A stretch of DNA of 10,932 bases from Chlorobiaceae bacterium (GTDB lineage Bacteria; Bacteroidota; Chlorobiia; Chlorobiales; Chlorobiaceae): contig JAAXUM010000025.1 of assembly GCA_013336025.1 (NCBI GenBank), positions 1 through 10,932 on the forward strand. The letters are read 5' to 3'. The translations under genes were made by a program, and so were the position numbers. The notes under the pieces were generated by a model that saw only the letters and a program-made list of their open reading frames with translations, was not told where the DNA came from and ran no database searches. Each line of letters opens with the position of its first letter. The first letter of the stretch is position 1. Below are positions 1 through 6,515 of the stretch, in pieces.

Positions 1-495
1 CCCGACGGCGGTCCCGTACCCGGCCGTGGCCAATCCGCCGGCATTGCAATGCGTCAGGATCCAGTCCCCGTCCTTGACGAGCTCCGCGCCGTTCCGGCCG
101 ATGCGCTCGTTGATCGCGACGTCTTCCGCGTCAATCGCAACGGCCTCGGCGACGAGTCCGCGCTTGATTGCGTCGATGTTCGCGCCTTGGAGCGACGCGA
201 ATTTCGCCTGCATCCGCTCGATCGCCCAGAAGAGGTTGCGCGCCGTCGGCCGCGTCGCCGTGAGCGTTTGGACCGCCCTCTCCACGTACGCGTCGAAGCC
301 GTCCCCGGGTGCTTCCAGCGCAGCTTGCGCCACGCCGTAGCCGCCTGCCGCGCCGATCGCGCCGGCCCCCCGCACCACCATGCCGCTGATGCACCGGGCC
401 GTCTCGGCGTGGCTGCGGGACTCGAACACCTCGAACCGGAACGGGAGCTGTCGTGGAGGGTTTCGTTTGCCGGAGGCATGCTTTGCGCCCTGCAC
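1..495 (-). CDS. mtnA: MtnA-family methylthioribose-1-phosphate isomerase, N-terminal part, runs off left edge
   Basis: The minus-strand frame ending at base 1 reads as the first half of an aIF-2B/MtnA-family protein. Recognisable blocks in order are LPFRFEVFES, MVVRGAGAIGAAGGYGVA, ATRPTARNLFWAIERM, EDVAINERIGRNGAELV and LTHCNAGGLATAGYGTAVG. These match the family's RGAPAIG, RPTA.NL.WA and C.AG..AT.GYGTA signatures. MtnA converts methylthioribose-1-phosphate to methylthioribulose-1-phosphate in cytosolic methionine salvage; the THCNAG cysteine corresponds to the catalytic one. The C-terminal half lies outside the window. The start is uncertain. The frame is open back to a stop at 558-556, and GTG at 495 or 543 are the only plausible in-frame starts before LPFRF; neither has a good ribosome binding site. 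An ATG at 479 lies in another frame and would fit with a single missing base. The segment is much richer in GC (42 of 60 in bases 1-60) than the neighbouring genes. MtnA-like paralogs with other sugar-phosphate substrates are possible. Confidence 0.72.
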   Translation of the reverse strand, partial: MQGAKHASGKRNPPRQLPFRFEVFESRSHAETARCISGMVVRGAGAIGAAGGYGVAQAALEAPGDGFDAYVERAVQTLTATRPTARNLFWAIERMQAKFASLQGANIDAIKRGLVAEAVAIDAEDVAINERIGRNGAELVKDGDWILTHCNAGGLATAGYGTAVG

Positions 496-667
496 TCGTT
501 TACGCTTTGCGAGCAACCCCCGGGCGGAGTTCTTTTTATCCACTGCGAGCAGTTTTCAGGTGTTTTCGGTTCTCTTGCCTTGCAGGTTATCCGTCGATGG
601 TTCTGGGGGAGTTATGACGGTATGAACAATGCGTTGCAGGCGTGCGTAATTGCGCGAAAGTATTCCT

Positions 668-677
668 GTTCATGAAC
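668..677. repeat. Palindrome GTTCATGAAC, copy 1 (upstream of reductase gene)
   Basis: This perfect 10-bp palindrome lies 73 bp before the reductase start. It is followed by GGTTAACGGTT, which itself contains two ACGGTT units. An identical palindrome lies 45 bp after the same gene's stop codon. A regulator binding site is possible, but no matching factor is known from the sequence. Confidence 0.35.
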
Positions 678-750
678 GGTTAACGGTTGAGTGGTGTTGC
701 TTTTACAGGGGTCTTGTTTTTGTTTCACAAGCAGTATCAGGGAGGTTGGT

Positions 751-1551
751 ATGGATGTATCGCGTTATAACGCTACGGTAACGGCAAAAAATATGGTTAC
801 TCCGGACATTATGATTCTGAAAGTGTCGCCTGATAATAAACCCGATAGTTTTGAAGCGGGTCAGTATACTCTTTTGGGGTTATTCGGAGAGGAACCGAGA
901 TCCTTTGGATCCGATCCTGAAGTTGAACCTGCAGAACCTCAGAAGCTCATCAAAAGGCCGTACTGTTTTTCTTCCGGTAACAACATTACGAAAAATCTCG
1001 AGTTTTATATTTCACAGGTAAAGTCGGGCCAGCTCTCTCCAAGGCTTTTTGGTCTTGAACCCGGTCGCAGAATTTTTGTGGGGGAGAAGATATCCGGGCT
1101 TTTCAGGCTGGATGAAACGCCCGATGGCAACGATATTGTCATGATTGCTACGGGAACGGGTGTTGCTCCCTATATCAGTTTTCTTCGCTCCCATATTGTT
1201 GAACGACCCGAAAGCAAGATGGTGGTTGTTCAGGGAGCGGCTCATCGACGTGATCTTGGTTATTACAGTGAACTTGAATCCCTTGAAACAGCCTATGCCA
1301 ACTTTTTTTATTTTCCCACGCTGACTGATCCTGACAGTAACTGGAAAGGGTATCGGATGAGTGTCGAAGAGCTGATGGAGAGGGAGGTCATACAGAATCA
1401 GTTAAACATTTCGCCCGATCCTGAACGCACAACTTTTTTTCTTTGCGGCAATCCCAGGATGATTGAGCATGTTTCCGAACAGCTTGCATCTTTCGGCTAT
1501 GCCGGCCATCAGCATGGCGAGCAAGGTTCGCTCTATGCCGAAGCTTTCTGA
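751..1551 (+). CDS. fpr: Ferredoxin/flavodoxin-NADP(+) reductase, Fpr type
   Basis: This is a 266-residue cytosolic flavoprotein of the bacterial Fpr family, close to the usual length of about 250-260. These enzymes move electrons between NADPH and ferredoxin or flavodoxin. The FAD-binding domain carries RPYCFSS (residues 69-75, family RxYS) and LEFYISQVKSGQLSPRL. The NADP-binding domain carries ATGTGVAPY (133-141) and LCGNPRMI (231-238). A loop of about 20 residues, rich in Glu and Pro, sits before RPYCFSS (about 46-66) and is longer than in E. coli Fpr. I chose ATG 751 because GGGAGG at 740-745 is correctly spaced and the family N-terminus begins here; the frame is open upstream to 691, but that part has no family match. 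Green sulfur bacteria are known for a thioredoxin-reductase-like FNR, so this plant/bacterial-type enzyme would be an additional one with a possibly different partner. It appears monocistronic; no clear terminator was found. Confidence 0.88.
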   Translation: MDVSRYNATVTAKNMVTPDIMILKVSPDNKPDSFEAGQYTLLGLFGEEPRSFGSDPEVEPAEPQKLIKRPYCFSSGNNITKNLEFYISQVKSGQLSPRLFGLEPGRRIFVGEKISGLFRLDETPDGNDIVMIATGTGVAPYISFLRSHIVERPESKMVVVQGAAHRRDLGYYSELESLETAYANFFYFPTLTDPDSNWKGYRMSVEELMEREVIQNQLNISPDPERTTFFLCGNPRMIEHVSEQLASFGYAGHQHGEQGSLYAEAF

Positions 1552-1595
1552 CAGAGAATCGAATATTGCGTTTTGCTTGCAGTTGTTTACAAAGA

Positions 1596-1605
1596 GTTCA
1601 TGAAC
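1596..1605. repeat. Palindrome GTTCATGAAC, copy 2 (downstream of reductase gene)
   Basis: This is identical to the palindrome at 668-677. It lies between the reductase gene and the first small membrane-protein gene, 92 bp before that gene's start. Copy 1 is followed by GGTT and copy 2 by CGTT, so similarity hardly extends beyond the palindrome. Its position in front of the next gene fits an operator at least as well as a chance recurrence. Confidence 0.35.
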
Positions 1606-1697
1606 CGTTGTGTTATTTTTGAGTTTTTTCCTGCTTATATTCCGGAAAATGAAGCTTGCATGGTAACTTCTAAACAGATGGAAAAGAGGGGGATGTC

Positions 1698-1919
1698 ATG
1701 ATAAAGGAAACTGCTGCTATAGCTGGTGGAGCTGTGCTTTTTTCACCTCTCAGTGTTCCTGTTATGCTGCACGGCGTTGCAGGGCTTCTTGTTGGTGGAG
1801 CGGGGCTGTTTATTGTTGATTCAGTGGTGAAACAGCTGACAGACAGCATCGGTAATTCGCCGGAACATAATCGTAAAGATGAATCCGGGAGTGCTTCACA
1901 GCCTGAAAAGAGTTTCTGA
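1698..1919 (+). CDS. Small glycine-rich hydrophobic protein, paralog A
   Basis: This 73-residue protein is not assigned to any family I recognise. Residues about 5-43 are hydrophobic and glycine-rich (AGGAVLFSPLSVPV, then HGVAGLLVGGAGLFIVDSVV), with GxxxG-like spacing suggesting one long or two short membrane helices. The C-terminal 30 residues are polar and charged. Translation is well supported by GAGGGGGA at 1686-1693 just before ATG 1698. The protein encoded at 2197-2424 is clearly related: both have a short leader, then VLFSP or MLFSP, P-V/I, HG-V/L-AGL, an aliphatic glycine-rich stretch and a hydrophilic tail. The two genes point the same way with a tRNA gene on the other strand between them, consistent with local duplication. 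An inner-membrane location is inferred; function is unknown. Confidence 0.72.
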   Translation: MIKETAAIAGGAVLFSPLSVPVMLHGVAGLLVGGAGLFIVDSVVKQLTDSIGNSPEHNRKDESGSASQPEKSF

Positions 1920-1940
1920 AAAGCTGGTGTTTCGCAGGAG

Positions 1941-2014
1941 TGGACAATACGGGATTCGAACCTGTGACCTTTCGCGTGTGAAGCGAACGCTCTAACCAAC
2001 TGAGCTAATTGTCC
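1941..2014 (-). tRNA. tRNA-Val (anticodon CAC)
   Basis: The reverse complement folds into a standard 74-nt cloverleaf. The acceptor stem GGACAAT/ATTGTCC is fully paired, with discriminator A at 1941. The D arm is GCTC-AGTTGGTTA-GAGC. The anticodon stem TTCGC/GCGAA closes the loop TTCACAC, giving anticodon CAC, which reads the valine codon GUG. The T arm is ACAGG-TTCGAAT-CCCGT. CCA is not encoded; the next bases are CTC. One T-stem pair is an A-C mismatch (positions 51-63), which is uncommon. The gene lies opposite to and between two related small protein genes. Confidence 0.93.
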
Positions 2015-2035
2015 AGAGTCATGGACTGAGTGTCC

Positions 2036-2063
2036 AAAGTACGTATCAGAAACGATTTGTCAA
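2036..2063 (-). promoter_or_regulatory. Probable sigma-70-type promoter of the tRNA-Val gene
   Basis: On the minus strand a perfect -35 hexamer TTGACA (2063-2058) is followed after 16 bp by TACTTT (2041-2036), a weak -10. A transcript starting near 2029 would have a leader of about 15 nt before the mature tRNA 5' end at 2014, which is typical of a tRNA gene. The -10 element is only a partial consensus match, so the exact box is uncertain. Confidence 0.5.
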
Positions 2064-2196
2064 AAAATCAGCCTGTTTTTTTTTGCGGGCATTTGCAAAA
2101 GGAGATCTCTGATGATTGTCACGACTCCCGTCCTGTCGGGATGCAAGGCTGCGTGCACAACCGTTGGAGGTGCCGAAAACAGAGGAGAACAAAGTT

Positions 2197-2424
2197 ATGG
2201 ATACGAATAATCCCTCAGATGGCGTGATGAAGGGTGTTGTTGGCGTTGCTGGTGCAACCATGTTGTTTTCACCTGTCGGCATGCCGATTGTGCACGGTCT
2301 GGCAGGACTTGCGGTGGTCGGGCTCGGGGTTTTTGCCGCCGGTTCCATTCTTGGCCAGTTTGCCGACAAGGCGCAGCATAAGGAGAAACCTGATTCTATT
2401 GAGGACAAGCTCCCGGTTCCCTGA
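2197..2424 (+). CDS. Small glycine-rich hydrophobic protein, paralog B
   Basis: This 75-residue protein is related to the one at 1698-1919. After a polar leader ([13 protein letters not shown]) comes a hydrophobic glycine-rich stretch of about 40 residues: [17 protein letters not shown], then [22 protein letters not shown] charged tail ends DKLPVP. ATG 2197 is preferred over the in-frame ATG at 2116 because AGAGGAG lies at 2181-2187 and similarity to the paralog begins only after it. The glycine spacing ([11 protein letters not shown]) suggests tightly packed membrane helices. The last 29 bp overlap the 3' end of the convergent YyaL-like gene. Function is unknown; membrane location is inferred from composition. 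Confidence 0.72.
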   Translation: MDTNNPSDGVMKGVVGVAGATMLFSPVGMPIVHGLAGLAVVGLGVFAAGSILGQFADKAQHKEKPDSIEDKLPVP

Positions 2425-4558
2425 AAGATGGCGGGAAAAGTGCCATCAGCGCTGACGGGTCGCTGACGGGGAGCTGGCACGCCCGATCAAGACACACATA
2501 TGCCACCGGTGTCCTTGCAGACTCATCGATCCGGTTCAGCACGTCCAGCCTTTTTGCCACCTGTCTGATCGAGGAGTGAATTGTGACGTTGCCCGGGAGA
2601 TAGCGCATGCCAAGCGCTCTCTTGAGATCCTGCATTAATGGTGAACCCGGCTCTCCTGCGAGAATGGCAAGACTTTTTTTCTGCTGCGAGAAGTTCAGCG
2701 CTACAAGCATTGCCGGCAGTGCATGACTGTTTGTATCAAGAATAGAGCTGAAAGCTTTGAAAATGTTTTGAGCTGTCTCATTGTAGCGTTCCTCTCCCGT
2801 CATCTCCGACAGTCGCAATAGATTCATGGCCAGCACCGAGTTTGCCGACGGTTCTGCCCCGTCATACTCTTCCCTCATTCTTGCCGGTAGAGCGGTATCG
2901 TCAGAAGCAGTACTGCTGAACCCTCCTTTCATGGTGTCTTCGAAAAGCCGGATGACCGTTTCAGTGAGAGCGATGGCTGTTTCGATAAGCCGTGGATCAA
3001 AGTCTGCCTCATAGAGATCAAGCAGTCCCTGTACGAGAAAGGCGTAATCATCAGCTTTGCCGTCTATTCCGGCACTTCCGTTCCTGTATCGGCGCAGCAG
3101 TTTTCCGGTACGGCGGTCATAGAGTGTTGAAAGCAGAAATTCCGTAGCTCTGTTTGCTGCCAGGAGAAGCCGTTTATCTCCAAGCACCCTGTATCCTCGC
3201 GCAAGCGCTGAAATCATCAGGCCGTTCCATGATGTCAGAATTTTATCATCAAGAAACGGGCGGGGTCGTTTACCTCTCACGTTATGCAGTGCAAGGCGAA
3301 CTTCTTCGAGTGCCTCGGCAACCTCGCTCTCCTGCATTGAAAATATTCTGCTGATCTCTTCAATCGTGCTTTCCTGCTTGAGAATGTTCAATCCTGCAAA
3401 CTCATGGTGAGGATCGTTCAAAACGTTTCCTTCAGGCCGGATGCCAAAAAAACGCGAGAACACCTCAATGGATCGGCGGGAGCAGGGAAGTTGCAGGATT
3501 TCTTTATGGCTCCAGCGGTAGAATGCTCCCTCTTCGGCTACGGCAGAGCTCTGTTCAGGCAGGCTGTCGGCATCTTCTGCCGAATAAAATCCTCCTTCAG
3601 GTGAGGCGAGATCGGTAAGCACATAGTTGAAGATGTCATCGGCAGCGGCTGCATAATACTGGTCACCGCTGCACTGGAATGCCAGCAGAAAGGAGATGGC
3701 AAGCTGGGCATTGTCATAAAGCATTTTTTCGAAATGCGGGAGATGCCAGAACGGATCGGTCGAGTATCGTGAAAATCCGCCTCCCCCTTTTTCAGGTATG
3801 CCCAGATGGTCGTGAATTCCTCCTTCAGCCATTTTTCTCAGAGTAACGAGCGCCATGTCGAGCGCATGATTGTTGCCGGTATGGTAACGGTAGTTGAAGA
3901 GAAAATCGAGGAGAACCGGTCTGGGGAATTTAGGCGCACTGCCAAATCCGCCGAACTCAGGATCAAATGACTCTGCAAGCCACAGGAAACAGCGATACGC
4001 GGCATCCTCCGCAGGTAAGGAATGCCCGGTATTCATGCGATCTGCTGCGTTGAGCTGCTGAAAAAACAGGCCGGCCCGCTCACGTATGCTTTGCGGATCG
4101 GTATGCCAGAGTCGGGCGATGGAGGTGAGAATGGTTTTGAATCCCGGTATCCCGTAGCGGTCTTCGGGCGGAAAATAGCTCCCTCCGTAAAAGGGGTCGA
4201 GGTCAGGGGTCAGCCACACGGACATCGGCCATCCGCCTCGTCCGGTTGTCGATTGTACAAAGGTCATGTAAAGCCGGTCAAGATCGGGGTACTCTTCACG
4301 GTCAACCTTTACCGGCACGAAATTGGCGTTGAGCAGGAGAGCGGTTTGATGATCTTCAAACGACTCCCGTTCCATCACATGGCACCAGTGACAGGTGGAG
4401 TAGCCTACTGAAAGAAAGATCGGTTTGTTCTCATTTTTTGCCTTTGCAAAAGCATCATTCCCCCATGGGTACCAGTCGACCGGATTTTCGGCATGTTGCA
4501 GAAGATAGGGGCTTTTTTCATCAATGAGCCGGTTTGGTTTCCTTTCAGATTGGTTCAT
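2396..4558 (-). CDS. YyaL/SPATA20-type thioredoxin-domain protein (DUF255) with (alpha/alpha)6 barrel
   Basis: This 720-residue cytosolic protein has an N-terminal thioredoxin-like DUF255 domain (about residues 5-165). It contains [17 protein letters not shown], the CHWC redox motif (Cys56, Cys59), [12 protein letters not shown] and [12 protein letters not shown]. The rest is a helical barrel of the AGE/six-hairpin glycosidase superfamily, with [10 protein letters not shown] (205-214), [13 protein letters not shown] (272-284), EDADS and [13 protein letters not shown]. The family (B. subtilis YyaL, human SPATA20) is widespread and its substrate is unknown, so a function should not be assigned. 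An odd feature is that the usual HLGGGFxRYS motif is interrupted by about six residues: [16 protein letters not shown] (251-266). The product is slightly longer than typical members. ATG 4558 has only a weak GGTGA upstream, but conservation begins right after it. It is divergent from msrBA with about 190 bp between, and its 3' end overlaps the small gene at 2197-2424. Confidence 0.9.
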   Translation of the reverse strand: MNQSERKPNRLIDEKSPYLLQHAENPVDWYPWGNDAFAKAKNENKPIFLSVGYSTCHWCHVMERESFEDHQTALLLNANFVPVKVDREEYPDLDRLYMTFVQSTTGRGGWPMSVWLTPDLDPFYGGSYFPPEDRYGIPGFKTILTSIARLWHTDPQSIRERAGLFFQQLNAADRMNTGHSLPAEDAAYRCFLWLAESFDPEFGGFGSAPKFPRPVLLDFLFNYRYHTGNNHALDMALVTLRKMAEGGIHDHLGIPEKGGGGFSRYSTDPFWHLPHFEKMLYDNAQLAISFLLAFQCSGDQYYAAAADDIFNYVLTDLASPEGGFYSAEDADSLPEQSSAVAEEGAFYRWSHKEILQLPCSRRSIEVFSRFFGIRPEGNVLNDPHHEFAGLNILKQESTIEEISRIFSMQESEVAEALEEVRLALHNVRGKRPRPFLDDKILTSWNGLMISALARGYRVLGDKRLLLAANRATEFLLSTLYDRRTGKLLRRYRNGSAGIDGKADDYAFLVQGLLDLYEADFDPRLIETAIALTETVIRLFEDTMKGGFSSTASDDTALPARMREEYDGAEPSANSVLAMNLLRLSEMTGEERYNETAQNIFKAFSSILDTNSHALPAMLVALNFSQQKKSLAILAGEPGSPLMQDLKRALGMRYLPGNVTIHSSIRQVAKRLDVLNRIDESARTPVAYVCLDRACQLPVSDPSALMALFPPSFREPGACPQ

Positions 4559-4748
4559 ACGTCACCAGATTGCATGGTTTAGAGTAGAAGGTTTACCTCT
4601 AAGAAGCATTCCGCTTCACTGAAAGTTCTTCAAGAGTGAAACGATCTGAACTCCTGTATGGTTGAAGGTGCAGGAAGAGGGATGACTGAAAGACAGGATT
4701 TTTCGGCCAGCTCCCTTTTTCGGAAATCTTGCTGAAGGAGAGGCCAAT

Positions 4749-5750
4749 ATGGCAAACAAGAGAAATAATGGAGTTTCGGTTTCCGCTGTTCTGGCGGTAT
4801 TGGTTATCGGCGCTGTTTTCTTTCTGCTTTACCAGGCAAGAGCCGGTTCATTTCCATTTTCATCAGATACAAAAAGTATTCAACAGGAGACGCATATGAC
4901 ACAGAGATCGCTCACCCCCGAAGAAGAACGGGTGATAGTCCATAAAGGTACCGAGAGGCCATTCAGTGGAGCATATTACCAAAACAGAGAACAGGGTACC
5001 TATCATTGCAAGCGATGCGACGCACCGCTTTTTTCATCAAAAGACAAATTTGATTCAGGTACCGGATGGCCAAGTTTTGACGACGCCATTGCAGGTGCCG
5101 TAACAGAGGTTCCCGATTCCGATGGACGGCGTAAAGAAATTGTCTGTACAAAATGCGGAGCTCATCTCGGTCACGTTTTTTTCAATGAGGGGATGACTGC
5201 AAAAAGCGTTCGACACTGCGTTAACTCGATCTCTCTTTTTTTTCATCCCGATGCAGTTGCTGCGCCGGTGACTGAAAAAGCAATTTTTGCAGGAGGCTGT
5301 TTCTGGGGCGTTGAGTACCATTTCAGTAAAACAAAGGGGGTACTTTCCGTCACTTCGGGGTATACCGGAGGCTCAATCGAAAATCCATCCTACAAACAGG
5401 TCTGTTCAGGACGCACAGGACATGCCGAAGCTGTTGAGATTGTATTTGATCCCGGAGTGGTCAGTTATGAAACCCTTGCAAAGCTGTTTTTCGAAATTCA
5501 CGATCCGACCCAGCTCAATCGGCAGGGGCCGGATATGGGAACCCAGTACCGGTCAGCTGTTTTTTATGCCGATGAAGAACAGAAAAAAACAGCCGAAAAA
5601 CTCATCGGGCAGTTGAAGGCAAAGGGGTACAATGTCGTTACCACCGTTGAGCAAGCCGGAACCTTCTGGAATGCCGAGGATTACCATCAGGACTACTACC
5701 AGAAAACAGGGCATCAGCCATACTGCCATATCTACCAGAAGCGTTTTTAA
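4749..5750 (+). CDS. msrBA: Bifunctional methionine sulfoxide reductase, MsrB-MsrA fusion with N-terminal leader
   Basis: This 333-residue fusion repairs oxidised methionine: MsrB reduces the R and MsrA the S sulfoxide, using thioredoxin-type reductants. MsrB comes first (about 52-167). It has zinc cysteines CKRC (87, 90) and CTKC (133, 136), GTGWPSF (104-110), GHVF and the catalytic cysteine in RHCVNS (Cys157). MsrA follows (about 177-333) with AGGCFWGVE (catalytic Cys184), SGYTGG, GHAEAVE, GTQYRS, WNAEDYHQDYY and a late Cys326 that may act as resolving residue. Residues 1-32 are a leader: a positive start (KR), a hydrophobic run at about 11-28, and an AxA-like site ARA/GS at 30-33. This predicts export or membrane anchoring. 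ATG 4749 has a strong AAGGAGAGG at 4735-4743. A second in-frame ATG at 4896 also has a Shine-Dalgarno and would give a leaderless enzyme. It is monocistronic, ending in a terminator at 5782-5810. Confidence 0.95.
   Translation: MANKRNNGVSVSAVLAVLVIGAVFFLLYQARAGSFPFSSDTKSIQQETHMTQRSLTPEEERVIVHKGTERPFSGAYYQNREQGTYHCKRCDAPLFSSKDKFDSGTGWPSFDDAIAGAVTEVPDSDGRRKEIVCTKCGAHLGHVFFNEGMTAKSVRHCVNSISLFFHPDAVAAPVTEKAIFAGGCFWGVEYHFSKTKGVLSVTSGYTGGSIENPSYKQVCSGRTGHAEAVEIVFDPGVVSYETLAKLFFEIHDPTQLNRQGPDMGTQYRSAVFYADEEQKKTAEKLIGQLKAKGYNVVTTVEQAGTFWNAEDYHQDYYQKTGHQPYCHIYQKRF
4885..4898 (+). promoter_or_regulatory. Internal ribosome binding site and alternative start inside msrBA
   Basis: AGGAG at 4885-4889 is followed after 6 nt by ATG 4896, codon 50 of msrBA and in frame with it. 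Translation from here begins MTQRSLTPEEERVI, which resembles the natural N-terminus of ordinary cytosolic MsrB proteins. The message may therefore yield both an exported or membrane form and a cytosolic form, or the leader may be a later addition in front of an older start. Confidence 0.5.
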
Positions 5751-5781
5751 ATCTTTATTTGCGTTATCATAAAATAAAGTG

Positions 5782-5810
5782 AGCCATCAGCTTGTCTGGT
5801 GGCTTTTTTT
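5782..5810 (+). terminator. Rho-independent terminator after msrBA
   Basis: AGCCATCAG (5782-5790) pairs with CTGGTGGCT (5796-5804), giving nine pairs including one G-U. The loop is CTTGT and a run of seven T ends at 5810. It lies 31 bp after the msrBA stop and separates that gene from the DUF134 operon. Confidence 0.88.
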
Positions 5811-5818
5811 ATGCTACT

Positions 5819-5838
5819 TTATTAGCATATGCCAATAA
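5819..5838. promoter_or_regulatory. Near-perfect 20-bp palindrome before the DUF134 gene, candidate operator
   Basis: TTATTAGCATATGCCAATAA is symmetric at nine of ten positions per half (half-site TTATTRGCAT). It lies 38 bp before the start of the DUF134 gene and just after the msrBA terminator, where a promoter is expected. The most economical reading is an operator bound by the helix-turn-helix DUF134 protein itself; that is inference. Confidence 0.5.
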
Positions 5839-5876
5839 CGATGGCGGGATATGTTATAAAAAAGAGATAAAACGAT

Positions 5877-6515
5877 ATGGCAAGGCCTGTAAAATGCAGA
5901 AAAATAGGGTGTAATCCGGAGTTTCGGCTTTTCAAGCCCGCAGGAGTTCCGGCAACCATGCTGGAAACAGTGGATCTTTCTTTTGATGAGTTCGAAGCGA
6001 TCCGGCTTGCGGATTTCGAAGGATTGTATCAGGAGGCCGCAGCTCAGCAGATGCATGTTTCCCGTCAGACTTTTGGCAATATTATTGCATCGGCTCGTCA
6101 CAAGGTGAGTCAGATGCTGGTTTCAGGAAAACAGTTAACCGTAACAGGAGGAACTATCATGGTTACCAGTGAAGAACGAGTATTTACATGCGCAACCTGC
6201 TCTCATAAGTGGAGTTTGGCACATGGTATTGCAAGACCGGCAGCCTGCCCGTCGTGCGGGGGAGTAATTATTCATCGACTCTCATCAGATGGCGGTATTG
6301 GCGGAGGTCGGCATGGATCCGGAAAATGTCGTGGTCTTCGTACCGGACTGAATCGTGAGGGTATGGGTCAGGGTTCAGAAGAAGGCAGGAGAGATGGTCA
6401 GGGTCAGGGCCAAGGCAGGGGATTGGGCCAAAGGTGCTGCGATTCCGAGGGGCATGTACATCGGCATGAGGCGGATCAGAATAATAGTCAGACAGTGGAG
6501 GGAGAAAACAGATGA
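5877..6515 (+). CDS. DUF134 (UPF0251) helix-turn-helix protein with zinc-ribbon and glycine/glutamine-rich tail
   Basis: The first 95 of 212 residues match DUF134: MARPVKCRKI, FKPAGVPATMLE, LSFDEFEAIRLADFEGLYQEAAA, then VSRQTFGNIIASARHKV and GKQLTVTGG. The segment around 45-80 resembles a sigma-region-4-like DNA-binding helix-turn-helix. A zinc-ribbon-like segment follows, with cysteines at 105, 108, 124 and 127 (CATC, CPSC). The tail from about 137 is low-complexity (GIGGGRHGSGK, GQGQGQGRGLGQ) and ends with CC and several His. The family often sits beside NifX/NafY-like genes, as here: the next gene overlaps by 4 bp (ATGA). The likely role is a metal- or redox-responsive regulator of this operon, probably binding the palindrome at 5819-5838; this is inferred. 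The start is the only ATG before the conserved MARP and has just a weak AGAGAT upstream. The tail is longer than I expect for the family. Confidence 0.88.
   Translation: MARPVKCRKIGCNPEFRLFKPAGVPATMLETVDLSFDEFEAIRLADFEGLYQEAAAQQMHVSRQTFGNIIASARHKVSQMLVSGKQLTVTGGTIMVTSEERVFTCATCSHKWSLAHGIARPAACPSCGGVIIHRLSSDGGIGGGRHGSGKCRGLRTGLNREGMGQGSEEGRRDGQGQGQGRGLGQRCCDSEGHVHRHEADQNNSQTVEGENR

Noticed and set aside
26..675. Several long open frames on both strands in the GC-rich left end
   Set aside because: High GC removes stop codons by chance. Only the minus-strand frame ending at base 1 carries family motifs (MtnA); the others are arginine/serine/alanine-rich shadows.
691..750. Longer start for the reductase
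   Set aside because: ATG 751 has a well spaced GGGAGG and family similarity begins there.
2120..2145. TCCCG-TCCTGT-CGGGA hairpin before small paralog B as a riboswitch or attenuator
   Set aside because: Only a five-pair stem with no conserved aptamer-like sequence or alternative structure that I could find.
2116..2196. Longer start for small paralog B
   Set aside because: ATG 2197 has its own AGAGGAG and similarity to paralog A starts after it; the upstream residues are arginine/cysteine-rich with no counterpart.
4615..4640. Hairpin TTCACT-N14-AGTGAA as a terminator
   Set aside because: It lies between divergent genes, has a long loop and no T run; at most a regulatory repeat.
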